Notes under the pieces: generated by a model
What the model saw: the letters and a program-made list of their open reading frames with translations, nothing else
Databases searched by the model: none
Told to the model about the DNA's origin: nothing
Shown here: positions 50,931 through 58,539 of the stretch, piece after piece
How the letters are laid out: every line of letters starts with the position of its first letter
How positions within the stretch are numbered: position 1 is the stretch's first letter
Source: Candidatus Latescibacterota bacterium
GTDB taxonomy: Bacteria; Latescibacterota; UBA2968; UBA8231
Length of the DNA stretch: 64,000 nt
Assembly: GCA_022827835.1 (NCBI GenBank)
Contig: JAJEIO010000002.1
Location: 248,001 to 312,000, forward strand
Direction of reading: 5' to 3'
Position numbers and translations under genes: made by a program

Positions 50931-51650
50931 TTATTTACTCAAATACTCATCTACTGATTTGCGTACGATGTCGCTTCCTGAGCGGTCGCCCTCGACGGCC
51001 CGCATTTTGAGCTGACGCATCGTTTGTTTGGGAATATCCAGATCCAGCCGTACCTTCTCGTCCGCGCTCAATACGTCCAGTGCCGCCTGCTTGCCCTCAG
51101 ATGGACGCGTGGAACGTTTAGGTTTCAGCATTGGTAAGAGGACGGTTCGCCCCTCGCTGGCAGTAGTAGGATAAACAACGCGCTGGGTCGTCCCTGACTT
51201 GAAAACGGGCAAGCTGTATTTTTTCAAGGCCGCGGCGACCTCTCCGCCCAACTTGGTATTCTTAATCGCCTGAGACACGACAAAGAAGGCCAAGGGCCTG
51301 TCCCCGGTAACGGCCCGCCGCGCTTCAATCATTTCGACCAGATCGGCGCAGGGGCGCAGGCCCACACGTCAAAAGGCTACGGCTGGACGGGGATCAAAAC
51401 CAGATCGGCCACTTTCACGGCCACAGCCGAGAGCTTAGCAATTTGGGGAGCGCCGTCGATCAAGACCCAATCGTATTCCCCCACCACCTTCAAATCCCGC
51501 GCCAAGGTTTCCCGATCCAAGCCCACCACGTCCAAAACTTCGCCCCGTTGGCTTCGTGCCAATCCCGCGCCGATCCTTGGGGTCCGCATCCGCTAGCAGC
51601 ACCGTTTCTCCGTCCCTTTGGAGCGCATCGGCCAGATTTATCGCCAGGCT
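50931..51650 (-). pseudogene. decayed parA partition ATPase
   Basis: Remains of a plasmid/chromosome-partition ParA. Reading from 51650: SLAINLADALQRDGETVLLADADP, then in another frame GEVLDVVGLDRETLARDLKVV and WVLIDGAPQIAKLSAVAVK, then in a third frame ACADLVEMIEARRAVTGDRPL and SGTTQRVVYPTTASEGRTV. Lesions: the Walker A region is missing upstream of the junction at 51651; there is at least one frameshift after DADP; a TAG occurs at 51377-51379 in the VQPSPYDVW region; and an 8-bp tandem duplication (51345-51360) shifts the frame. The distal part (KRSTRPSEGKQAALDV...DEYLSK) looks like a fused RHH-type partner. Confidence 0.8.
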
Positions 51651-52211
51651 CTAAATCCCTAGCTCGCGCATCAGCGCCCCGTGCGAGCCACCGTGTAGTT
51701 CGGGTCGCATATAGACCTTGCGCACGTAGTCGAGCCCCCCGGACAAATGCTCAAACTGTTCCTCTAGGGCACCAAAGAGCCGCGCTTGCGACACAAAGCC
51801 GAGCTGGGCCAATTCGGCGGCTGCTCCATAAGCCCTCCTGCCCTGCTCCAAGTAGTAGCCGCCAAGCCCCTGCCGCTCGACCCACGTGCGGAAGAGCCCA
51901 GTGGTAAAAAGCGCGTAGTCGCCTACGTGCCGGCGGATATCCATCTCGCGGTCAAAGGACCAACGCCGTTCTGGTTGCCGCTGCCGCCCGAGTTCCATCA
52001 GCATCTCGGCAATGGTTTCGAGCGGCTGGCCGCGCATATCGCGGATGCGATAGAGCTGATCGGTGCGCGCGAAGCTCGTCAGCAGATCGACGACGTACTC
52101 GACCACTTCGCGGTCGGCAATGCCCAACGAAGTGAACCCAGGAAAAACCAAACGTTGGAAGAAGGACCTCAGTCCAGACGAGGAAATAGGCTTTGAGATG
52201 CGACGCGGCAT
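51651..52211 (-). CDS. conserved hypothetical protein, apparent integration target
   Basis: A 186-aa soluble, mostly helical protein with an intact frame: basic N-terminus, SLGIADREVVEYVVDLLTSFA, LETIAEMLMELGRQRQPERRW and the C-terminal LSGGLDYVRKVYMRPELHGG. I recognise no family. Its last 88 bases are the repeat shared with 49432-49519, and the ruined parA gene starts directly at its stop codon, as expected if an element integrated into its 3' end and restored it. Confidence 0.65.
   Translation of the reverse strand: MPRRISKPISSSGLRSFFQRLVFPGFTSLGIADREVVEYVVDLLTSFARTDQLYRIRDMRGQPLETIAEMLMELGRQRQPERRWSFDREMDIRRHVGDYALFTTGLFRTWVERQGLGGYYLEQGRRAYGAAAELAQLGFVSQARLFGALEEQFEHLSGGLDYVRKVYMRPELHGGSHGALMRELGI
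51658..51745 (-). repeat. 88-bp direct repeat, proximal copy (att-like)
   Basis: The 3' end of the 51651-52211 gene; 85 of 88 positions match the copy at 49432-49519, in the same orientation. The 2.1-kb interval between them holds no essential gene. Confidence 0.88.
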
Positions 52212-52244
52212 ATCGTATTAAAGACGTTCAGGTCAGAATGTACT

Positions 52245-53480
52245 TCAGAAGGTCGTGTTGGTCATAAGGTAAGCAAAGGTCATATCCCCGTTCCAGTCCT
52301 CAATCGAATCCTTGTAACGAGTAACACTGGTCATGCTGTCGTCGGCTATCACTCTCGACAGTCCGGCAACGATGGTAAAGCCGGGGCGGTATTTGTACGT
52401 AAGCGTCAAATCGACTTCTTCGCCCAAATGGCTCGATTCCAAATCGCCTTTTTGCGCTGTGAAGAAAGAGTGCCCGTGGACTCCGAGAGATACTTGATCA
52501 CTCAGCGGCAACGCCGCCTTGAGGGCCAAGTCCTGCAATCCTAGCCCGCCCGTGTGGACCGGAATATTGAGAAACAAATCGGCGTACCCATAGTACTTGT
52601 GATTGGTCGCAAAGAGCGTGTCAAAGACCTTGATCTTGTCATCAGCCAGATCGTCGTCGCCAGACAGGTAGTCGTACCACAAAGTGAGGTCTAGCCCCCC
52701 CAAAGACCCGCCAATCCGCCCACCGAACATGAAAGCCGATACGTCCTGGGCGCTGCGCTGACCGGTCTGAAACGAACCTTCAAAACGGTAGGAATACGCC
52801 GTCTTTTTCCCCGCCAGACGCGCCCCCATAGTGACCTGATCGGTGTCTTTGGCTCCGTCCTTGTTGTAGAGCGCGTAGAGGTCCAAGCTGCCGGACGGCA
52901 ACTGATCCAAGGTCGCGTACGCGCCCGTCAAATAGGCATCGTCTGCAAACTGCCCCGAGGTCGAGTCCGACTCCGTTACCTGAATTGCCGTCAGGTTCAC
53001 CTGTCCCCAAGAGGGTGCCAGCAGCAGTTGCAAACCATCGAAAACCCGGCCTTGCTGAGTCCACTCCACCGCGCCGATCAGCCGCTGACCGCCAAGGGCT
53101 ACCATCTGACGACCAATCTTGAGCGAGTGGTCGCCGTCGCCCAGTTTCTTCAGGTGGACATAGCCCTGATGCAGGTCAAACTTATCGGCACTGTAATCCG
53201 TCAGGGTATTCTTTTCCTCGCCCCACAAGCGCACGTCCTGAAGCTGGATCATCAGATCGACATCGCTCTCGAGCGAGGCCACCATCTGAGTCCGCACCCG
53301 CATGGAGGTGAAGGAATCGTAGTTGTTTGCGAACGGGTCGCGGAACTCGTAGCGCGGCCGAATCTGGCCACCCCAGACGATCTCCTTTTTAGCGTAGCTA
53401 GCGCTAGATGCAACTACGCTCAAAAGAAATGCGGAATAGATTGCAAGACGCACGGCGTTCCTCCCAACGTAAAGATGCAT
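52245..53480 (-). CDS. alginate-export-type outer-membrane porin
   Basis: A 411-aa protein with a signal peptide (residues 10-30, ending ASSASYA). The mature barrel has IVWGGQIRPRYEFRD, FTSMRVRTQMVASLE, LQDVRLWGE, GYVHLKKLGDGDHSLKIGRQM and LIGAVEWTQQGRVFDGLQL, the pattern of the Alginate_exp/AlgE-like family. Alternating strands run to a C-terminal aromatic (MTFAYLMTNTTF). Anionic-solute passage is inferred from the family. No exopolysaccharide genes are next to it. Confidence 0.8.
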   Translation of the reverse strand: MHLYVGRNAVRLAIYSAFLLSVVASSASYAKKEIVWGGQIRPRYEFRDPFANNYDSFTSMRVRTQMVASLESDVDLMIQLQDVRLWGEEKNTLTDYSADKFDLHQGYVHLKKLGDGDHSLKIGRQMVALGGQRLIGAVEWTQQGRVFDGLQLLLAPSWGQVNLTAIQVTESDSTSGQFADDAYLTGAYATLDQLPSGSLDLYALYNKDGAKDTDQVTMGARLAGKKTAYSYRFEGSFQTGQRSAQDVSAFMFGGRIGGSLGGLDLTLWYDYLSGDDDLADDKIKVFDTLFATNHKYYGYADLFLNIPVHTGGLGLQDLALKAALPLSDQVSLGVHGHSFFTAQKGDLESSHLGEEVDLTLTYKYRPGFTIVAGLSRVIADDSMTSVTRYKDSIEDWNGDMTFAYLMTNTTF

Positions 53481-53567
53481 GGATGTAGATTAAGGTAAAC
53501 CGCGAATCTCGGTCAAGCTACCTGCTTTTAGGGGCGGTTGCATCTAGGCAATGCAGCGCTCCCTCGC

Positions 53568-53885
53568 TTAGCGCAGCAGCCGCTCGCTAAACAGCGTCCG
53601 CGCCAGCGCACGCACGTCCCGCTCACCAGCCAAATGGGTCTGCCCCACCGACACCAGCACCACCTCGACCTCCCCGAGCACCACCCGATAGACAATGCGG
53701 AACCAGCCGCCCGGCGGACGCAGGCAGCGGTAGCCCTTTAACTCGCCGACCAAGGGCCAGCCCTGGTCCTCCGGGTCAGTCGCCAGCCCTGTGATGTATT
53801 GGTCCACTTGCTCGGCAATCCGCCGGTTGAGCAGGCCTTGCCGCGACTCTAAGGCGCGCTGCGCCAAGACGACGCGCAACGTCAT
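53568..53885 (-). CDS. RelE/ParE-family toxin
   Basis: A 105-aa product with the RelE/ParE fold pattern: N-terminal helices (ALESRQGLLNRRIAEQVDQYI), LVGELKGYRCLRPPGGWFRIVYRV and EVEVVLVSVGQ strand pairs. The start overlaps the antitoxin stop as ATGA. The R-rich strand GYRCLRPPGGWFRIVY is the usual active-site region. Whether it targets mRNA or gyrase cannot be told. Confidence 0.83.
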   Translation of the reverse strand: MTLRVVLAQRALESRQGLLNRRIAEQVDQYITGLATDPEDQGWPLVGELKGYRCLRPPGGWFRIVYRVVLGEVEVVLVSVGQTHLAGERDVRALARTLFSERLLR

Positions 53886-54139
53886 TGCCCCTCCCAGACG
53901 GCGCGCTCGCCCGCCTCAATCTGGCGGATGCCTTCGCGCAGCGCGGCACACTCGGCCGCGGCGCCGAGTACCTCTAACGTTTCGACAATACCCTGGTAAA
54001 GCGACCACGGCATCAGCGCGAGCACTGGCTGGCCGCGGCGCGTTACGGCGAGAGCACTCGCTTCGGGTTCGGCAGCGAAGCGATCGGGCAATTGATTCAG
54101 GACTTTGCGGGCTTCGGCAATGGGCATGGATTGGAGCAT
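53882..54139 (-). CDS. Phd/YefM-family antitoxin
   Basis: An 85-aa protein with the Phd N-terminal DNA-binding pattern PIAEARKVLNQLPDRF, ALAVTRRGQPVLALMPWSLYQGIVETLEVLG, then an acidic C-terminal toxin-neutralising tail. It is the first gene of the pair, coupled to the toxin. Three GTACT iterons begin 13 bp upstream of its ATG, a likely autoregulatory operator. Confidence 0.85.
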   Translation of the reverse strand: MLQSMPIAEARKVLNQLPDRFAAEPEASALAVTRRGQPVLALMPWSLYQGIVETLEVLGAAAECAALREGIRQIEAGERAVWEGQ

Positions 54140-54151
54140 ATTTCCTCTTTT

Positions 54152-54180
54152 GTACTGTATATGGTACTAAATTAAGTACT
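54152..54180. repeat. GTACT iteron array 1 (three copies, 12-bp period)
   Basis: GTACT at 54152-54156, 54164-54168 and 54176-54180, each separated by seven A/T-rich bases. It overlaps the expected promoter of the Phd/ParE pair. Confidence 0.75.
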
Positions 54181-54312
54181 CTTGGCGACGATCTGAATGG
54201 CCCACATTTATAGGAATTCTCCGTGAATCCGTAAGGGAAAGGAAATTGACTGTCGATAAATTGTTAATAATACTATATATACGAAAATTATGAAAAAGAC
54301 ACGTAATTGTGC

Positions 54313-54341
54313 GTACATTTAACAGTACTAAAAAGCGTACT
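54313..54341. repeat. GTAC iteron array 2 (three copies, 12-bp period)
   Basis: GTACA at 54313-54317, GTACT at 54325-54329 and 54337-54341, again with seven-base spacers. It has the same geometry as array 1, 161 bp away. Confidence 0.75.
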
Positions 54342-54481
54342 TTAATGCAAAACTAAATTTTCAATCAGACGCGACGAGATTCTGGCCGCGATTTACTGCG
54401 GTACGGGCGCTTTTTTGGCTTAATAAAAGCGCGTTTACTTCCCCGTTGGCATACCCTTTTCCTGCACTTATATTTTCGCCC

Positions 54482-55345
54482 ATGTCCGACGGCGAATTCA
54501 TCCGGCCCTTTCCCGCGCTCACCCCTGCCCAGCGCTATCACCTCGAAGTCTATGGCTATGTGGTGATTGAAAACGCGATCGAGCAAGACCTGACGGATCG
54601 CCTGCTAGAGGCCATGCTGCGGCTCAAACGCGACCTCCTGTCCGCCCCAGACCCAGCCAAGGCCCTCGTCCGCAACTGCCGTCTCTCCTCCTATCGGCCT
54701 CACCACCTGCACTTTGCCCACATCCTCGAAGCCGATCCCGCGATCTTCGAATACCTAACTCATCCGCGCTTAGTCGGCATGGCCGAGGAACTAGTCGGCG
54801 GCAGCGTACGCCTCGAAGAATCCGAGGCCGCCGTCAACGAGCGCGACCCGGAAATCGACTTTTCCGCCGCGCCGCGCTACGGCTTCCACACCGGCACCAC
54901 CCCTGACGTAGGCACGTACGTCGAAAACGGCCTCTACCACTGCACTTTTGTCAAAACCCTGACCAACCTCACGGAATTGGGCCCGGACGACGGCGGCACC
55001 GTGGTCATCGCCGGCAGCCACAAAGTCAAATGCGACCGCGAGACCATCATCGCCGCGGCGTACGAGGACCCCGCGCTAATCCACCAAGTGGTCGCGCCCG
55101 CTGGGTCAACCCTGCTCTTTGGCGAGGCCCTGATCCACGCCACCGGCCAGATCCGCTCCGAGCGCGAGCGCGTCATCGTCATCGGCGGCTATACTCCGCC
55201 GATGTTCCAAGCCTGGAACGGCCAAGAGCCGAGCGCTGAATTCATCGCCCAAACGCCCGAACCTCTCAAGCCGCTCATTGCCGGCAGCGACAAGTGGCAC
55301 TGGCAGCAGCGCCGCCGCCGCCTCGACATGCCGGTCGCCCCGTGA
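54482..55345 (+). CDS. phytanoyl-CoA-dioxygenase-family protein with HxG metal motif
   Basis: A 287-aa cupin-fold PhyH-family protein. N-terminal pattern LTPAQRYHLEVYGYVVIENAIEQD; core FVKTLTNLTELGPDDGGTVVIAGSHK; distal His219 and Arg in IHATGQIRSERERV. The residue pair expected as HxD aligns with H136-T-G138 (YGFHTGTTPD), so the carboxylate ligand seems absent. Start ATG 54482; the frame is open 12 codons further upstream. Its stop overlaps dgcN (GTGA), tying it to the D-amino-acid block. Confidence 0.8.
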   Translation: MSDGEFIRPFPALTPAQRYHLEVYGYVVIENAIEQDLTDRLLEAMLRLKRDLLSAPDPAKALVRNCRLSSYRPHHLHFAHILEADPAIFEYLTHPRLVGMAEELVGGSVRLEESEAAVNERDPEIDFSAAPRYGFHTGTTPDVGTYVENGLYHCTFVKTLTNLTELGPDDGGTVVIAGSHKVKCDRETIIAAAYEDPALIHQVVAPAGSTLLFGEALIHATGQIRSERERVIVIGGYTPPMFQAWNGQEPSAEFIAQTPEPLKPLIAGSDKWHWQQRRRRLDMPVAP

Positions 55346-56340
55346 TCCAACTCGCGCCCCCATACTTACTATTCCTCGGCGACGCCGCCGACCAGCTAGC
55401 CGCCAAAACGGCCGTTGGCGTCGCCCAGTGGCGGCCCGAACAGTGCATTGGCCAACTCCGCCTTCCCGACTGCCACGCCGACCTCGAACTGCCCGACCAA
55501 ACCCTCGCCGAAGCTCGCACCGCTGGTGCCCGCACCCTCATCATCGGCGTCGCCAATCGCGGCGGCACCATCTCCGATCTCTGGCGCGATACCTTCCTGC
55601 AGGCCATCGACCTCGGCTACGACCTCGCCAGTGGCCTGCACACGCGCCTTGGCACCATCCCCGGCTTGGCCGACCACGCCCGCGCAAAGGGCACTCGCCT
55701 CGTGGATGCGCGCTTTTCCGACCGCGCTTTTCCCATTGCAACCGGCGTCAAACGCCCGGGCAAACGCCTGCTCACCGTCGGCACCGACTGCTCGGTCGGC
55801 AAGATGTTCACCGCGCTGGCCATTGAGCGCGAGATGCAGGCGCGAGGCATGGCCTGCACCTTCCGCGCCACCGGCCAAACCGGCATCTTCATCGCCGGGA
55901 CCGGCGTTGCCGTTGACGCCGTGGTTTCCGATTTCCTCGCTGGCTCCGTCGAGGTTCTAACCCCGGCCAACCACCCCGAGCACTGGGACCTAGTCGAAGG
56001 CCAAGGTTCGCTGTTCCACGCTTCCTATGCCGGCGTATCGCTGGGCCTCATGCACGGTGCCCAACCCGACGCGCTCGTCCTCTGCCACGATCCCAACCGC
56101 CCCCACATGCGCGGCCTACCCGAATACCAACTGCCCGATCTGCTCGACTGCATCCGCCTCAACGAGCAGTGCGGCCGGCTCACCAATCCGGCCTGTCGCA
56201 CTATTGGCATTGCAGTCAACACCTCGCACTTGCCGGAAGACCGTGCCGCCGAACTGCTCAAAACCATTGAACGCCAAGCCGACCTGCCCGCAGTCGATCC
56301 GCTGCGCCAAGGAGCAGCGCGCTTGGTCGATGCCCTGTGA
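55342..56340 (+). CDS. dgcN: DgcN-type D-glutamate N-acetyltransferase (DUF1611)
   Basis: A 332-aa DUF1611 protein: an N-terminal Rossmann-like domain with TLIIGVANRGGTI, then the C-terminal P-loop GTDCSVGK at 147-154, TFRATGQTGIFIAG, and GQGSLFHASYAGVSLGLMHG with ALVLCHDP. Characterised members acetylate D-glutamate, with a DgcA racemase completing conversion to N-acetyl-L-glutamate; the adjacent gene is that partner. The start is GTG 55342, overlapping the upstream stop; the stop overlaps dgcA by GTGA. Confidence 0.8.
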   Translation: MIQLAPPYLLFLGDAADQLAAKTAVGVAQWRPEQCIGQLRLPDCHADLELPDQTLAEARTAGARTLIIGVANRGGTISDLWRDTFLQAIDLGYDLASGLHTRLGTIPGLADHARAKGTRLVDARFSDRAFPIATGVKRPGKRLLTVGTDCSVGKMFTALAIEREMQARGMACTFRATGQTGIFIAGTGVAVDAVVSDFLAGSVEVLTPANHPEHWDLVEGQGSLFHASYAGVSLGLMHGAQPDALVLCHDPNRPHMRGLPEYQLPDLLDCIRLNEQCGRLTNPACRTIGIAVNTSHLPEDRAAELLKTIERQADLPAVDPLRQGAARLVDAL

Positions 56341-57341
56341 CTCGCTTCTCCATTCGCAGTGAGAGCTTCCCTCTCGCCCAGACCTTCACCATCTCGCGCG
56401 GAGCCAAAACCACCGCCGACGTCGTCGTCGTCGAACTGAGCCGCGACGGCTGCGTTGGCCGCGGCGAATGCGTCCCTTACCCCCGCTACAACGAAAGCGT
56501 GGCCGGAACCATAGATGCGCTAGAATCGCTGCGCCCACAGGTAGAAGCCGGCCTCGACGGCTCGACTGAGCTCGCCGAAGTCCGAGCGGCATTGCAACGC
56601 GCTCTACCATCCGGCGCGGCTCGCAACGCCTTGGACTGCGCGCTGTGGGACTTAGAAGCTAAAATCAGCGACCGCCCTGCCTATGAACTGGCCGGATTAG
56701 CAACACCGCATCCAATATCGACGGCCTACACCCTCTCGCTCGACGACCCAGAAACCATGGGCCAAGCCGCTGCCCAACACGCCGACCGCCCACTGCTCAA
56801 GATCAAACTCGCCGGTCACGACGACCTCGACCGCGTCGCCGCAATCCGCGCCAATGCCCCAGACTCAACCCTGATCGTCGATGCCAACGAAGGCTGGTCC
56901 GCCGACCAAGTCGAGCCGCTCTCAGCCGCACTAGCTCGCTTGGGCGTCGCGCTCATCGAACAGCCTCTGCCCGCCGACCAAGACGCCCTGCTCGCTGAGT
57001 TTGAACACTCAGTCCCCTTCTGCGCCGACGAATCCTGCCACACCGCCGCCGATCTCGCAGAACTAGCCGCCCGCTACGAATGCGTCAACCTCAAGCTCGA
57101 CAAGACCGGCGGCTTCAGCGAGGGCCTGCGCTTGGCAGCCGAGGCACGCGCGTGCGGCTTGGACTTGATGGTCGGCTGCATGATCGCCACCTCGCTGGCT
57201 ATGGCACCGGCTGTCCTGCTGGCGCAGCAGGCCCGCTTTGTCGATCTCGACGGCCCCTTGCTCCTGCAAAAAGATCGGGAACGCGGGCTGCGCTACGAAG
57301 GCAGCCTGCTCCATCCGCCCCATCCTCAGCTTTGGGGATAG
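56337..57341 (+). CDS. dgcA: DgcA-type racemase / dipeptide epimerase (enolase superfamily)
   Basis: A 334-aa muconate-lactonizing subgroup enzyme. Catalytic Lys in LLKIKLAG (K155/K157), metal ligands D182 (IVDANEGW), E208 (LIEQPLP) and D231 (FCADESC), and the second-base Lys in NLKLDKTGG (251-259). By sequence it would be annotated L-Ala-D/L-Glu epimerase. Next to dgcN it is better read as the N-acetylglutamate racemase of the DgcN/DgcA pathway. The GTG start is coupled to dgcN. A MITE lies 59 bp downstream. Confidence 0.8.
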   Translation: MTRFSIRSESFPLAQTFTISRGAKTTADVVVVELSRDGCVGRGECVPYPRYNESVAGTIDALESLRPQVEAGLDGSTELAEVRAALQRALPSGAARNALDCALWDLEAKISDRPAYELAGLATPHPISTAYTLSLDDPETMGQAAAQHADRPLLKIKLAGHDDLDRVAAIRANAPDSTLIVDANEGWSADQVEPLSAALARLGVALIEQPLPADQDALLAEFEHSVPFCADESCHTAADLAELAARYECVNLKLDKTGGFSEGLRLAAEARACGLDLMVGCMIATSLAMAPAVLLAQQARFVDLDGPLLLQKDRERGLRYEGSLLHPPHPQLWG

Positions 57342-57400
57342 GAGACTCGCGCGTCGGCAAACCTTGCTGGACGCAGGTGGCGATTGAATGTATTCTTCCC

Positions 57401-57544
57401 CTAAGTACACGACAGTAGAGCGGTATGGGCTGCTTCGCTTCGCTCAGCATGACAACATGGGCGTCAGCACCTGTCATGCTGAGCGGAGCAAGCATCTCAG
57501 CGCTCCCATGCCTAACGTCCACTGGATTACTATCGTGTACTTAG
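57401..57544. mobile_element. 144-bp MITE-like palindromic element with 8-bp target duplication
   Basis: The terminal inverted repeats are CTAAGTACACGACAGTA (57401-57417) and its near-perfect complement TACTATCGTGTACTTAG (57528-57544), with one mismatch in 17. They are flanked by identical TTCTTCCC at 57393-57400 and 57545-57552. The interior is itself an imperfect palindrome built around GCTCAGCATGACA/TGTCATGCTGAGC. It encodes no protein, so it must have been moved by a transposase in trans. It lies between dgcA and the C39-like gene. Confidence 0.85.
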
Positions 57545-57563
57545 TTCTTCCCAAACGAACCTA

Positions 57564-58532
57564 ATGAGCAACGCACTTCTATTGTTTGCCCAAGGGCTGG
57601 ATGAGTCCGCGTTACAACGCGCCATCCCGCTGTCCATCCGGCCAAAGCGAGTCGAACCATTGGCATGGAATGGCGACGAGTTCTCGTTCGACTTGCCACC
57701 CGCAGCGCTAGAAGACGCCCTAGAAATCCTGCCGTGCCTCTCGGTCGTCCACGACGACGCATGGGGCTATCAGTTCGCGATAGAATTTGAAACCAAAGCT
57801 GGCCACAGCAGCCGGGCCGTCCTCGACCCAATCGGCTCGTTTGTCGGGGCCGAGGCGGGCGCGATAAACGAAGCGGTCGCAGCGGAAATCGACCTCCTGC
57901 GCATCCACACCCCCTTACAAGCGGCCACCCTACACCTGCGCGTCCAAGGCGTCGCCCCCACGGTCCCGGCCTTGCTCTCGGTCTCGGTGCGCCGCAAAGG
58001 CGCAGTGCCCTCTCCGACGTTCACTAGCCGAGATACGGTTCTCGCCGTGCCATCGCAAAGCCAGATGGTTCTGCGGCCCGAGTTGGCTTCCCACGTCTGC
58101 TCGCCGACCAGCGTCGCCATGCTCCTTGCCTATTACGGCCACAGCGCGGACATCTACGACGTAATCTCAGAAGCGCGCCACCAGCCCAGCGGGCTGTACG
58201 GCGTGTGGCCGGCCAATATCCATGCGGCCGCTCTCCGGGGCCTCTTGGGCTATCTATTGCACTTTCCCTCTTGGGAGGCAGCGCGCGCGCTACTCGACGC
58301 GGGCTTTCCCATCGTTGCCTCTGTGCGCTACGAGGTGGGCGAGTTGAGTCGGGCGGCCATTGAGCGGACGTCTGGGCACTTGCTCGTCGTCCGGGGCTGC
58401 TCGGGAGATACCGTACTGGTCAACGATCCAGCCGCGAGCGACGAGGTCGCACGGGCGTACGACCTCGCGGAATTCTGCAAAGTCTGGTTAGAGCGCAGCG
58501 CCGTGGGCTACGTGCTCTTTCCGCCGTTGTAA
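57564..58532 (+). CDS. C39-like cysteine peptidase-fold protein
   Basis: A 322-aa protein with an N-terminal 150-residue beta-rich domain of unknown type, then a papain-like C39_2 domain. The domain has Cys179 in SHVCSPTSVAMLLAYYG, His272 in SGHLLVVRGC and Asp288 in VLVNDPAA, a complete triad. No signal peptide is evident. Gene context (D-glutamate racemisation upstream, sugar kinase downstream) hints at peptide or peptidoglycan-fragment use; this is inference. Confidence 0.76.
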   Translation: MSNALLLFAQGLDESALQRAIPLSIRPKRVEPLAWNGDEFSFDLPPAALEDALEILPCLSVVHDDAWGYQFAIEFETKAGHSSRAVLDPIGSFVGAEAGAINEAVAAEIDLLRIHTPLQAATLHLRVQGVAPTVPALLSVSVRRKGAVPSPTFTSRDTVLAVPSQSQMVLRPELASHVCSPTSVAMLLAYYGHSADIYDVISEARHQPSGLYGVWPANIHAAALRGLLGYLLHFPSWEAARALLDAGFPIVASVRYEVGELSRAAIERTSGHLLVVRGCSGDTVLVNDPAASDEVARAYDLAEFCKVWLERSAVGYVLFPPL

Positions 58533-58539
58533 CTGTACT

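Larger units (their letters stand above)
54140..54481. other. 342-base A+T-rich intergenic region
   Basis: No plausible gene is seen between the antitoxin start and the PhyH-family gene. It holds the two GTAC iteron arrays and possible promoter boxes (TTGACT at 54246-54251 with TACTAT near 54271). It is much more A+T-rich than its surroundings, consistent with a regulatory or formerly mobile segment. Confidence 0.7.
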
